In this document: one piece after another, positions 8,860-16,299 of the stretch | How positions within the stretch are numbered: the first letter of the stretch is position 1 | Layout: each line of letters starts with the position of its first letter | Assembly: GCF_000383095.1 (NCBI RefSeq) | Contig: NZ_AORL01000022.1 | Location: forward strand, 186,001 to 250,000 | Origin: Sphingomonas sp. PR090111-T3T-6A | GTDB taxonomy: Bacteria; Pseudomonadota; Alphaproteobacteria; Sphingomonadales; Sphingomonadaceae | DNA: 64,000 nt | Reading direction: 5' to 3' | Position numbers and translations under genes: made by a program | Notes under the pieces: generated by a model | Seen by the model: the letters and a program-made list of their open reading frames with translations, nothing else | Databases searched by the model: none | Told to the model about the DNA's origin: nothing

Positions 8860-8885
8860 TTTTACGGGGGTGATTTTACCCCCCC
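8860..8885. promoter_or_regulatory. Inverted and direct repeat in divergent promoter region
   Basis: GGGGGT (8866-8871) and ACCCCC (8878-8883) form a perfect 6-bp inverted repeat around GATTTT. The same stretch holds TTTTAC twice (8860-8865 and 8874-8879), 14 bp apart. It sits between the divergent dcyD and mini-ORF/aminotransferase genes. No T-run follows, so it is more likely an operator than a terminator. Confidence 0.35.
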
Positions 8886-8927
8886 GAAACGGGACAGCAT
8901 ACACGCTTCCTTAGGAGGCTTACGAAG

Positions 8928-9017
8928 ATGATACCGATGATGTCGGCTGGCGGATGCCCGGTTACGCCGATTCCATCATCCTATTCTTGCGGACTGACGC
9001 CATGGACCTGCCCCTGA
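8928..9017 (+). CDS. Putative 29-residue peptide or leader ORF with strong RBS
   Basis: A short ORF from ATG 8928 to TGA 9017. It is preceded by TTAGGAGG (8911-8918), the best Shine-Dalgarno in this region, 9 nt from the ATG. The product has 29 residues with cysteines at 10, 21 and 28, prolines at 3, 11, 14, 16, 25 and 29, and a single Trp at 26. Its last 16 nt overlap the start of the aminotransferase-FAD gene in another frame, and that gene has no good ribosome site of its own. It is therefore either a coupling leader peptide or a genuine small protein/peptide precursor. No homologue is recognised; in-frame ATGs at 8937 and 8940 are alternative starts. Confidence 0.5.
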   Translation: MIPMMSAGGCPVTPIPSSYSCGLTPWTCP

Positions 9018-11506
9018 TCCGGCCCAACCCTCCGAAGCTCAGCCAGCTCACCGCCGGGCTGGAGGCGATCGAGGCCTCGGGCACCTTCAGCAACAACGGC
9101 CCTGTCGCGCGCCGCTTCGAGCGCGAGGCGACCGAGGTGCTGTTCGGCGGACGCGGCGCCTGCCTCGCGGTCGCCAACGCCACGCTGGGGCTGATGCTGG
9201 CGCTGCGTCTCGCGCGGATCGGGCAGGAGGAGGATCGCCAACTCGCGCTCGTCCCCGCCTTCACCTTCGCCGCTACGGGCCATGCCGCGATCTGGGCCGG
9301 GCTCACCCCCCTGCTCGCCGATTGCGACCCGGACGACTGGGCGCTCTGCCCGCGCGCCGAGGAGCGGCTGCTCGCCGAGCATGGCCGCCGCATCTCGGCG
9401 ATCATGCCCTATGCCACGTTCGGCAACTCGATCGACCTCGAACGCTATGCATGGCTGTCGCGCCGGCATGACGTCGCCATCGTGGTGGATGCCGCCGCCT
9501 CGCTCGGCTCGCTCGACGCGGAGGGGCGCGGCTTCGGCACCGACTGCCCCTTCCCGGTCGTCTATTCGATGCACGCGACCAAGACCTTCTCGACCTCCGA
9601 GGGCGGCCTCATCCATTGTTCGGACCCTGCCACCATCGAGAAGCTGCGCGCCATGGCCAATTTCGGCTTCGAGGCAGGCCGCGCCGCCACGCTGCCGGGG
9701 ATCAACGCCAAGCTCGCCGAAGTCTCCGCGCTGATCGCCGAGGCCAAGCTCGGCGAGATCGGCCGCATCGCCGCCCACCGCGAGGCGCTGGCCGAGCGTT
9801 ATCGCGAACGCCTCGTCGCCTTCTCGCTCCAGAAGCCGCGGGGCCATGCGCAGGCGATGCAGTTCATGGCGGTGCTGCTGCCCCGTGCGCTTGCGCCGCA
9901 CCGCGCCCGCATCATCGCCATGCTGGCCGAGCAGGGCATCGGCGCCGGCACCTATTTCAGCCCGCATCTGGGCGAGCAGCCTTATTTCCGCGAGGCCTGC
10001 GTGCTCGACGCGCTGCCCGTCACCGACGATATCGCGGCGCGGATGCTCGTCCTCCCCGTCACCGACAATATGACGATGGCGGACGTCGATCGCGTGTCGG
10101 ACGCGCTGATCGCGATCTGCGACACGCTGCCCCGCACACTGCCCACCACCGTCGCCGCGACGCCGCGCGACCGCGTGCTCGGCGCTGTGGTGGTCGGCGG
10201 CGGGCCGGGCGGCACGGCTTTGCTCTGCGCGGCGGGCAAGGCGGGGCGGCTCGACGCGCTGGCGCGGGCCGGCATCGCCATCCTCGACCGGGGCACGGCG
10301 ATCGGCGCGGGCGAACTCGGCCGCTACGCCATCACCTCGGACAGCACGGCCGAGACCTTCCTCACCGCCGACAATGCACTGCCCGTCGGCCTCGGCATCG
10401 CGGAGGAGGCGGTCGGCCGCGCCATTGCCGAGCATAAGGGCGCGCTCGGCGTGCCGTTGCCCAAGGTCGGCGCCTATCTCGACCGGCTCGGCACGGTGCT
10501 CGCGCAGCGGCTCGCCGCGCTCGGGGGCGACATCCTCACCGGCCACGAAGTCGTCTCGGCGCAACAGACGGCCGACGGCCTGTGGCGCACCCGCGCGCGC
10601 CGCGTCGCCGACGGCGGATCGATCGAGCTGCTCTCGCGCAGCCTCATCGTCGCGACCGGCGGGCATCAGCCGCCGATCCGGCTGGTCGAGCAGAAGGTCG
10701 CCGGCGCCTCGCTGGTCGAGCGCTGCGGCGACCGGCTGATCCAGTCCGGCACGCTGCTCGCCGAGGGCGGCCTCGAAGCCATCCGTGAGCGTCTGCCGCA
10801 GGATCGCCCGGTGCGCATCGCCATCGTCGGCGGATCGACCAGCGCGGTGACGGCCGCCGTCCGCCTGCTGAAGGCGAACCCCGCGCTGTCGCTGGGCCCG
10901 CAATCGGTGACGCTGCTGCACCGCCGGCCGCTGCGCCCCTTCTATCCGTCCGCCGAATCCGCGCGGGCGGACGGCTACAGCGATTTCGGCCCGGACGACA
11001 TCTGCCCGATCTCGGGCTTCGTCTATCGCCTCGGCGGCTTCCGGCTGGAGGCGCGAGAGGCGGTGATCCATGCCCTCGGCATCGGCGGGCGCATCGGCGA
11101 TCCGCGCCTGCGTCTCCACCAGCTCGCGGGCGAGGATGACGCGGCCGCCGCCGGCATTCTCGACGAAGCCGATCTGGTGGTGGCCGCGCTCGGCTACCAG
11201 CCGCACGCGCTGCCGCTGATCGACGCGCGCGGCCGCGCGATCCGCCTGCGCTGCGAAGGGCCGGTGCGCGGGCCGATGGTCGACGATCTCTGCCGCGTGG
11301 TGGATACCGACGCGATGCCCGTGCCCGGCGTCTACGGCATTGGCCTCGCAGCGGGCTTCGTGCCGCGCGGCAAGCTCGGCGGCGAGGCGAGCTTCCGGGG
11401 GCAGGCCAACGGGCTGTGGCTGTGGCAGAATGACGTCGGCCAGCTTATCGTCGACCAGATCCTGTCGTCTTGTCCGGCCTATGCCGCGGAGCGTGCCCTG
11501 GGATGA
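9002..11506 (+). CDS. Fused DegT-type aminotransferase and FAD/NAD(P)-dependent oxidoreductase
   Basis: An 834-aa two-domain protein. Residues 1 to about 385 are a DegT/DnrJ/EryC1/StrS PLP aminotransferase, with VVDAAASLGS and SMHATKTFSTSEGG where K194 should hold PLP. After a short linker, residues 392-834 form an FAD oxidoreductase with a dinucleotide fold GGGPGG (399-404) and a second Rossmann GGSTSA (610-615), resembling flavin N-hydroxylases or monooxygenases. DegT enzymes usually aminate a keto sugar nucleotide; the attached flavin domain could oxidise the new amine (inference). ATG 9002 fits the family start, and ATG 8954 would add 16 odd residues. The ATGA overlap links it to the glycosyltransferase. 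Confidence 0.88.
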   Translation: MDLPLIRPNPPKLSQLTAGLEAIEASGTFSNNGPVARRFEREATEVLFGGRGACLAVANATLGLMLALRLARIGQEEDRQLALVPAFTFAATGHAAIWAGLTPLLADCDPDDWALCPRAEERLLAEHGRRISAIMPYATFGNSIDLERYAWLSRRHDVAIVVDAAASLGSLDAEGRGFGTDCPFPVVYSMHATKTFSTSEGGLIHCSDPATIEKLRAMANFGFEAGRAATLPGINAKLAEVSALIAEAKLGEIGRIAAHREALAERYRERLVAFSLQKPRGHAQAMQFMAVLLPRALAPHRARIIAMLAEQGIGAGTYFSPHLGEQPYFREACVLDALPVTDDIAARMLVLPVTDNMTMADVDRVSDALIAICDTLPRTLPTTVAATPRDRVLGAVVVGGGPGGTALLCAAGKAGRLDALARAGIAILDRGTAIGAGELGRYAITSDSTAETFLTADNALPVGLGIAEEAVGRAIAEHKGALGVPLPKVGAYLDRLGTVLAQRLAALGGDILTGHEVVSAQQTADGLWRTRARRVADGGSIELLSRSLIVATGGHQPPIRLVEQKVAGASLVERCGDRLIQSGTLLAEGGLEAIRERLPQDRPVRIAIVGGSTSAVTAAVRLLKANPALSLGPQSVTLLHRRPLRPFYPSAESARADGYSDFGPDDICPISGFVYRLGGFRLEAREAVIHALGIGGRIGDPRLRLHQLAGEDDAAAAGILDEADLVVAALGYQPHALPLIDARGRAIRLRCEGPVRGPMVDDLCRVVDTDAMPVPGVYGIGLAAGFVPRGKLGGEASFRGQANGLWLWQNDVGQLIVDQILSSCPAYAAERALG

Positions 11507-12537
11507 GTCTCGAACATCCGGCGGTCAGCGTCGTCATGGCCGCCTATAACGGCGCGGCGTTCATTCGCGAGACGATCGACAGCCTCTTCGCCCAAACCAT
11601 GACGGACTTCGAGATCGTCGTCGTCGACGACCGCTCGAAGGACGACACGCTGGTGGTGCTGGCGGCGATCGGCGATCCGCGCCTGCGCGTCTTCCAGGCC
11701 GAGGAGAATGGCGGCCCCGCCGTCGCGCGGACCATCGCCATGGGCCATGCGCGCGGACGCTTCATCGCCGGGCTCGATCAGGACGATCTCTGCCGCCCCG
11801 ATCGCTTCGCGGTGCAGCTCGCCTATCTGGCGGCGCATCCCGATATCGTTCTGGTCGGCTCCGCGATCGAGCCGTTCGACGGCGAGCGCGTGCGTTCCGG
11901 CCCCTTCCCCGATCTCGTCGAGCCCGCGCGGATCGACTGGATGATGACGATGCTCAATCCCATCGCCTGGTCGACCGTGATGATGCGGGGCGAGGCGGCG
12001 CGGGCGCTCGATCCGTTCGAGCGCGACGACTATCGCTTCGCCGAGGATTTCGATCTCTATCGCCGCATCCGCGCGCAGGGCCGCATCGGGCGCATCGCCG
12101 AGCCGCTGGTCCGCTATCGCCTCCACCCCGGCGGCGCGTCGCAGCGCCATGAGGAAGGGATGATCGCCTCGGCCGCACGGGTGCTGCTCGAACGCTATCA
12201 GGCGCTGTTCGGGGATGGCGCGCTCGACGCCGCGCTGCTGATGAGCCGCTACGCCAGCGCGCGCCACGCCCCGCCCGACGCGCTGGTGCTCCGGCGTTGC
12301 GGCGCGGTGATGGAGCATCTGCTCGCGACGCAGGACGCGCTGCCGGCCGAGGAAGCCCTGGAAAGCGCCTCGCGGCTCTGGTGGCGGATGGCACGGACCG
12401 GCCTGCGCGCGGGCAGTTACGGCTTGCCGGCACTGCTGCGTGCGCAACCAGGCTTCGCGCGAGTGCGCGACGCGCGCGGACGCTCGATCGGAGATGCGGC
12501 GATCGGCGCGGCCCGGATGCTCCGCCGACGCCCCTGA
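11503..12537 (+). CDS. Family-2 glycosyltransferase
   Basis: GT-A fold glycosyltransferase of 344 aa. It shows VSVVMAAYNGAAF, VVVDDRSKDDT (D42-D43, nucleotide binding), an NGGPAVARTIA motif and LDQDD at 91-95, which supplies the metal-binding DxD-type acids. The acceptor domain ends with an EDFDLYRR motif containing the catalytic Glu-Asp and about 140 residues of helical tail. No membrane helix is seen, so it acts in the cytosol or at the inner face. Start ATG 11503 overlaps the upstream stop (ATGA), so the sugar made by the fused enzyme is a plausible donor precursor (inference). Confidence 0.9.
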   Translation: MSLEHPAVSVVMAAYNGAAFIRETIDSLFAQTMTDFEIVVVDDRSKDDTLVVLAAIGDPRLRVFQAEENGGPAVARTIAMGHARGRFIAGLDQDDLCRPDRFAVQLAYLAAHPDIVLVGSAIEPFDGERVRSGPFPDLVEPARIDWMMTMLNPIAWSTVMMRGEAARALDPFERDDYRFAEDFDLYRRIRAQGRIGRIAEPLVRYRLHPGGASQRHEEGMIASAARVLLERYQALFGDGALDAALLMSRYASARHAPPDALVLRRCGAVMEHLLATQDALPAEEALESASRLWWRMARTGLRAGSYGLPALLRAQPGFARVRDARGRSIGDAAIGAARMLRRRP

Positions 12538-12860
12538 GCGGGCATGCGAAAAACACGTCGGACGGCAATCGCCGGGCGCTTGGATGACCACCGTGGAGGG
12601 CTTGTCTTTCGGGATTGGGGCCGATCGAACCGCATTTACGCCCGAAATCGCCGCCAATTCATCGGCCGCCTTCACATTGACCATGCGAATATGCTGATAT
12701 AGCGATGAATGCCCTATTTCATCGCCATCATTCCCAACTATCACCATCGAAATGCGATACAATAGTTCTGATACTGCTCGCAATAAATCAAACCTGACAG
12801 AATAATCCTCTTATCCAGTCGAAGATGGTCTCGTTTCGTCCATCCGCAGGGAGTAGAATT
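12538..12860. other. 323-bp AT-richer intergenic stretch with possible promoter
   Basis: The only gene-free stretch over 300 bp. Its second half (about 12640-12835) is clearly richer in A and T than the flanking genes. TTGACC (12677-12682) and TATAGC (12698-12703), spaced 15 nt, are a weak promoter candidate for the methyltransferase gene. AGGGAG at 12849-12854 is the ribosome site for GTG 12861. On the minus strand an open frame from TTG 12783 runs across the stretch with mixed third-base use; I do not accept it as a gene. Confidence 0.5.
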
Positions 12861-14273
12861 GTGAAGAGCGAGATCAATTGGCGTTTCCCGGCCCGCAATG
12901 CCGCCCTTCGCACGGTCGTCGGCGAGAAAATCGGGGACGTCATTCGCGTCCGGGCGCATCGCGGATGCGCACTGCACGGACCCTATCTCGATCTTCCCGC
13001 AGGGCGCTGCACCGTGCGCGTGCTGCTGCGCGGGCCGAGTCATGGCCGGGTGCGGATGGATCTGACCACAGCCGACGGCAAGCGGACGCTCGCGTCCGAA
13101 GCCTTCCACCTGCTCAACTGGAGCAGGAAGACGATCGAGATGTCCGTCGACATCCCCGCCGTCACCGGATTCGAGGTTCGCCTCTTCTGCCGGCTGGGCG
13201 TGTCGCTCGAAATCGAGGGGGTCGAGATCGACCATGCCTTCGAGACACTGGAGACCCTGACGCCGGATCGCACGGTCGGCTTCGAGAGCAGCAAGACCTA
13301 TGGGGACAAGATAGCGAGCGGCTTCTTCGACCGTTACCTCTCCGGCCCGCGGATCATGGAGGTCGGCTACAAGGGCTATGACGGCGGCACGGTGCCCATC
13401 GTGCCGCAGGCGATCGGCGTGGACGTCGATTATCCGGGCTATGACGGATCGAGCTTCCCCTTCGCCGACGAGAGCTTCGACGGCATCTACAGCAGCCATT
13501 GTTTCGAGCATATCGGCCCGTGGAAGGAAGTGCTGCGCGACTGGTATCGCCTGCTGCGCTATGGTGGCCACCTCGTCATCGTCGTGCCGCACCAGTTCCT
13601 CTTCGAGAGGAAGCGGCACCTGCCGTCCTATTTCAATCCGGACCACAAGCGATACTACACCTCCAAGGGCTTGCTGGCCGAAATCGAGGAGGCGTTCGAG
13701 GAGAACTCCTATCGCGTCCGCCATCTGGTGGAGAATGACAAGGATTTCGACTATTGGCCCGCGCCGAGCGAGGGATCGTCGGGCTGCTACGAGATCGAGC
13801 TGGTGATCGAGAAGATCCGCCCGCCCTATTGGCATCCGGACGACGGCTCGGTGCGGGCCTATCCGGTGCATGAGTTTCGCACATCGCTCGACAGGGCGAC
13901 TCCCTGGTCGGTCGATCTCGACCTGTCGGACAAGAATCGCTGCTTGTTCTGGGGCCCCTATGTCGGTCTGCGCCCGTCCGACTATGTCGCCGAATTTCAC
14001 TTCGACGGCGACATCACCGAGGAAGGCATCGGCGATTTCCACCTCGTGCTCGACGTGGCCCGGTCAGGCGAACGCGTCGCCTTCCGCGAGCTGCGCGGTG
14101 ACGGACTCAGGCAAGCCTTGCAACAGGGCAAGGTGAGCCTCGAATTCAGCAATGACGAGGCCGGTGGCATCCACGAGTTCCGCGTGTTCAACGGGAATGT
14201 GACGACCGGCCCGAAGCTCGCCTTCAACGGCGTCCTTCTGGACTATAAGAGGCCGGAGCGGACGGCCGCCTGA
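12861..14273 (+). CDS. SAM-dependent methyltransferase with flanking beta domains
   Basis: A 470-aa protein in three parts. An N-terminal domain of about 135 residues looks beta-rich. A class-I methyltransferase follows with motif I IMEVGYKGYDGG (165-176), motif II GVDVDY, FDGIYSSHCFEH (206-217) and YGGHLVIVVP (235-244). A C-terminal beta-rich region runs from about 320. Beta modules of this kind occur in enzymes acting on surface glycans, but neither terminal domain is assigned to a named family. GTG 12861 is chosen because AGGGAG lies 6 nt upstream; an ATG at 12825 lacks a site. It stands apart from the glycosyltransferase by a gap with its own possible promoter. Confidence 0.82.
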   Translation: MKSEINWRFPARNAALRTVVGEKIGDVIRVRAHRGCALHGPYLDLPAGRCTVRVLLRGPSHGRVRMDLTTADGKRTLASEAFHLLNWSRKTIEMSVDIPAVTGFEVRLFCRLGVSLEIEGVEIDHAFETLETLTPDRTVGFESSKTYGDKIASGFFDRYLSGPRIMEVGYKGYDGGTVPIVPQAIGVDVDYPGYDGSSFPFADESFDGIYSSHCFEHIGPWKEVLRDWYRLLRYGGHLVIVVPHQFLFERKRHLPSYFNPDHKRYYTSKGLLAEIEEAFEENSYRVRHLVENDKDFDYWPAPSEGSSGCYEIELVIEKIRPPYWHPDDGSVRAYPVHEFRTSLDRATPWSVDLDLSDKNRCLFWGPYVGLRPSDYVAEFHFDGDITEEGIGDFHLVLDVARSGERVAFRELRGDGLRQALQQGKVSLEFSNDEAGGIHEFRVFNGNVTTGPKLAFNGVLLDYKRPERTAA

Positions 14274-14289
14274 GCAGGGACGCTGCCAA

Positions 14290-14313
14290 GCGCCTTCTGC
14301 CCGAGGAAGGCGC
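14290..14313 (+). terminator. Hairpin downstream of methyltransferase gene
   Basis: GCGCCTTC (14290-14297) and GAAGGCGC (14306-14313) form an 8-bp stem with an 8-nt loop, 17 nt after the stop codon. No T-run follows, so intrinsic termination would be weak. Confidence 0.25.
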
Positions 14314-14479
14314 CTGGTCCGCTCCCTGCGGTTTGAAGATGGTGGGAGCGGAGCCGCGATTCGCGATCCTCCGCACCGTGCGCAGAAAAATCCGGGTGGG
14401 CGGGAGCGATCCAAACGCCCGTTCCATTGAAGGAACGAAGTGCCCCGATGGGGGGATTGATCCAGCTCTGTCTGTAAGA

Positions 14480-14566
14480 TGGTGCGGTCGAGAAGACTCG
14501 AACTTCCACGGCCTTTCGGCCACAGCGACCTCAACGCTGCGCGTCTACCAATTCCGCCACGACCGC
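14480..14566 (-). tRNA. tRNA-Leu (anticodon GAG)
   Basis: An 87-nt tRNA with genomically encoded CCA. The acceptor stem GCGGTCG pairs with CGACCGC, the discriminator is A, the D-loop contains TTGGTAGACGC, and the T-loop reads GTTCGAGTC. The anticodon loop TTGAGGT puts GAG at 14532-14530, which reads CUC and CUU codons. The long variable arm, with GGCC-GAAA-GGCC at its core, is typical of tRNA-Leu. CUC is a favoured Leu codon in this GC-rich genome. Confidence 0.97.
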
Positions 14567-14612
14567 ACGTCGTCTTGCCCGCCAGAAGGACCCGGCGGCC
14601 GGTAGGCGGGTG

Positions 14613-14641
14613 CCTCTAGCAGGGGCTTTCGGACCACGCAA
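14613..14641 (-). promoter_or_regulatory. Promoter of tRNA-Leu
   Basis: On the minus strand, TTGCGT (14641-14636), a 17-nt spacer and TAGAGG (14618-14613). Transcription would start about 40 nt before the mature tRNA 5' end. The layout closely matches the rpmI-rplT promoter candidate at 27715-27743. Confidence 0.5.
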
Positions 14642-14662
14642 TGCACTTTGTTGCGCTTTTTT

Positions 14663-15418
14663 TCAGTGGTCGCTCGTGCCCGCGAAGCTGAGGTTCAACG
14701 CCTTCGATCCGCGCGGCACGTCCACCTCGGCGCTGTCGAAGTCGGCCGAGCCCTTGGGGGCGAGCGCGCGCACCGGTGCGTTGATCGTCCAGCCGTAGAC
14801 GACGCGCCCCTGCCCGTCGCGGAGTTCGGCCCGGATGTCGGGCACCGGCTGTCGCACGTCGGTGGGGTTCACGATCCGGCCTGACACGGCGAACAGCTCG
14901 TTGCCGGTCGCCAGCGTCCGCCGCTCGGGCTTGCGCACCACCTGAAGCATCAGCGGGCTTTCCGCTGCCTTGCCCGTCAGGCCGGCGAACAGGCGCGGGC
15001 CGGCCCAGGCCACCGCCACGGCGGCCGCAACCAGCACCACCGCGATCGCCACGGCGAGGATGGTCATCCGGCGCGCCGGATTGCGGCGCGGGCGGAAGGG
15101 CGGCTCGGGCGCATAGGGATCGGCCATCTCGTCCGCCGGCTGGCGGACATGGGCGAACGCCTCGGGCGGTGGAGGCGCCGTCTCGATCCCCGTCGGCGGC
15201 GCGGTCATGGCGCGCGCCGGCTCGGGCGGGGGCATCGGAATCTCGCCCTGCACCGGTTCCGATGCCCGGGGCGGCGGAGGCGGCGCGGCCTCGATGGGCG
15301 TCGGTTCCTGGAACCAGCTGTGACGACACGAAGCGCAGCGCACCTGGCGCCCGTTCACGCCGACCGCGCTGTCGGGCACCAGATAGCGGGTGCCGCACGC
15401 CGGGCAGGTCAAGATCAT
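14663..15418 (-). CDS. MJ0042-type zinc-ribbon membrane protein (DUF3426-like)
   Basis: A 251-aa protein starting with a zinc ribbon, C5-x2-C8 and C28-x2-C31, in the MJ0042 pattern. A Pro/Glu-rich low-complexity linker follows (about 45-110), then a transmembrane helix near 118-140, then a periplasmic domain resembling DUF3426 with an immunoglobulin-like layout ([20 protein letters not shown]). It sits divergently beside ftsE-ftsX, an arrangement I know from sphingomonads, which suggests but does not prove an envelope or division-linked role. Function is unknown; the reverse strand directly after its stop is an A-run. Confidence 0.85.
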   Translation of the reverse strand: MILTCPACGTRYLVPDSAVGVNGRQVRCASCRHSWFQEPTPIEAAPPPPPRASEPVQGEIPMPPPEPARAMTAPPTGIETAPPPPEAFAHVRQPADEMADPYAPEPPFRPRRNPARRMTILAVAIAVVLVAAAVAVAWAGPRLFAGLTGKAAESPLMLQVVRKPERRTLATGNELFAVSGRIVNPTDVRQPVPDIRAELRDGQGRVVYGWTINAPVRALAPKGSADFDSAEVDVPRGSKALNLSFAGTSDH

Positions 15419-15576
15419 GCCTTTGTCGTCCGGCCTTTCTCACGCCGTATCAGAGGATCGCACCGGTCTAGGACGCAAGGCCGCCAACTGGCAAGCACCC
15501 CCGCGCTTGCTCCGGCCATCGGCCTTGTGCGAAAGCGGCCCGAGTGCTCACCGGTGAAAGGCGTGAAGGCGAACGA

Positions 15577-16299
15577 ATGGCCGGCATCGTGCAGTTCGAG
15601 AATGTCGGTCTGCGATACGGCACCGGCGCCGAGACGCTGTCGGACCTGAGCTTCAGCCTCGCGCAGGGCGGGTTCTATTTCCTCACCGGCCCATCCGGCG
15701 CGGGCAAGACCTCGCTGCTCAAGATGCTCTATCTGGCGCAGCGGCCGTCACGGGGCAGCATCCGGCTGTTCGGCGAGGATGTGGTGCAGCTCCGTCGCAC
15801 GCGCCTGCCGGGCTTCCGCCGCCGCATCGGCATGGTGTTCCAGGATTTCCGCCTGATCCCGCACCTCTCCGCCTTCGACAACATCGCGCTGCCGCTCCGC
15901 ATCGCGGGCGTCGACGAGCGCGACCTCGTGACGCCGGTGCGCGAGATGCTGGCGTGGGTGGGCCTCGCCGACCGCGCGTCGGCCCGTCCGCCGACGCTCT
16001 CGGGCGGCGAGCAGCAGCGCGTCGCGATCGCGCGCGCGGTGATCGGCCGGCCGGAGATGCTGGTCGCCGACGAGCCCACCGGCAACGTCGATCCCGAGAT
16101 GGCGGCGCGCCTGCTCCATCTGTTCGATGCGCTCAACACGCTCGGCACGACGATCATCGTCGCCACCCACGACATCCATCTGCTGAGCCGCGTGCCGAGC
16201 GCCAATGTGATGCGGCTCGATCGCGGCCAGTTGCAGGACCCGACCGGCGCCTTGCGCTATCCTCCGCGCCCCGATTTCGGACAGGAGGCGCGGCCATGA
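15577..16299 (+). CDS. ftsE: Cell-division ABC ATPase FtsE
   Basis: Cytoplasmic ATPase of the FtsEX complex, which activates periplasmic cell-wall hydrolases at the division site. Length is 240 aa. Walker A GPSGAGKT is at 38-45, signature LSGGEQQR at 141-148, and Walker B MLVADEP near 161, followed by GNVD. The ATG at 15577 was chosen over upstream starts because FENVGLRYG then falls at the family N-terminus. Its stop overlaps the ftsX start (ATGA). The FtsX-like partner downstream separates it from LolD-type paralogues. Confidence 0.95.
   Translation: MAGIVQFENVGLRYGTGAETLSDLSFSLAQGGFYFLTGPSGAGKTSLLKMLYLAQRPSRGSIRLFGEDVVQLRRTRLPGFRRRIGMVFQDFRLIPHLSAFDNIALPLRIAGVDERDLVTPVREMLAWVGLADRASARPPTLSGGEQQRVAIARAVIGRPEMLVADEPTGNVDPEMAARLLHLFDALNTLGTTIIVATHDIHLLSRVPSANVMRLDRGQLQDPTGALRYPPRPDFGQEARP

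Noticed and set aside
8981-11206. A 741-codon open frame on the minus strand across the aminotransferase-FAD gene
   Set aside because: It is antisense to a gene with clear PLP and FAD motifs and consists of Arg/Ala/Asp-rich repeats typical of reverse frames in high-GC coding DNA.
14654-14662. T-run next to the zinc-ribbon gene as its terminator
   Set aside because: On the strand of that gene the run is A-rich and directly follows the stop; only a 5-bp stem precedes the T-run on the other strand, where no gene needs it.
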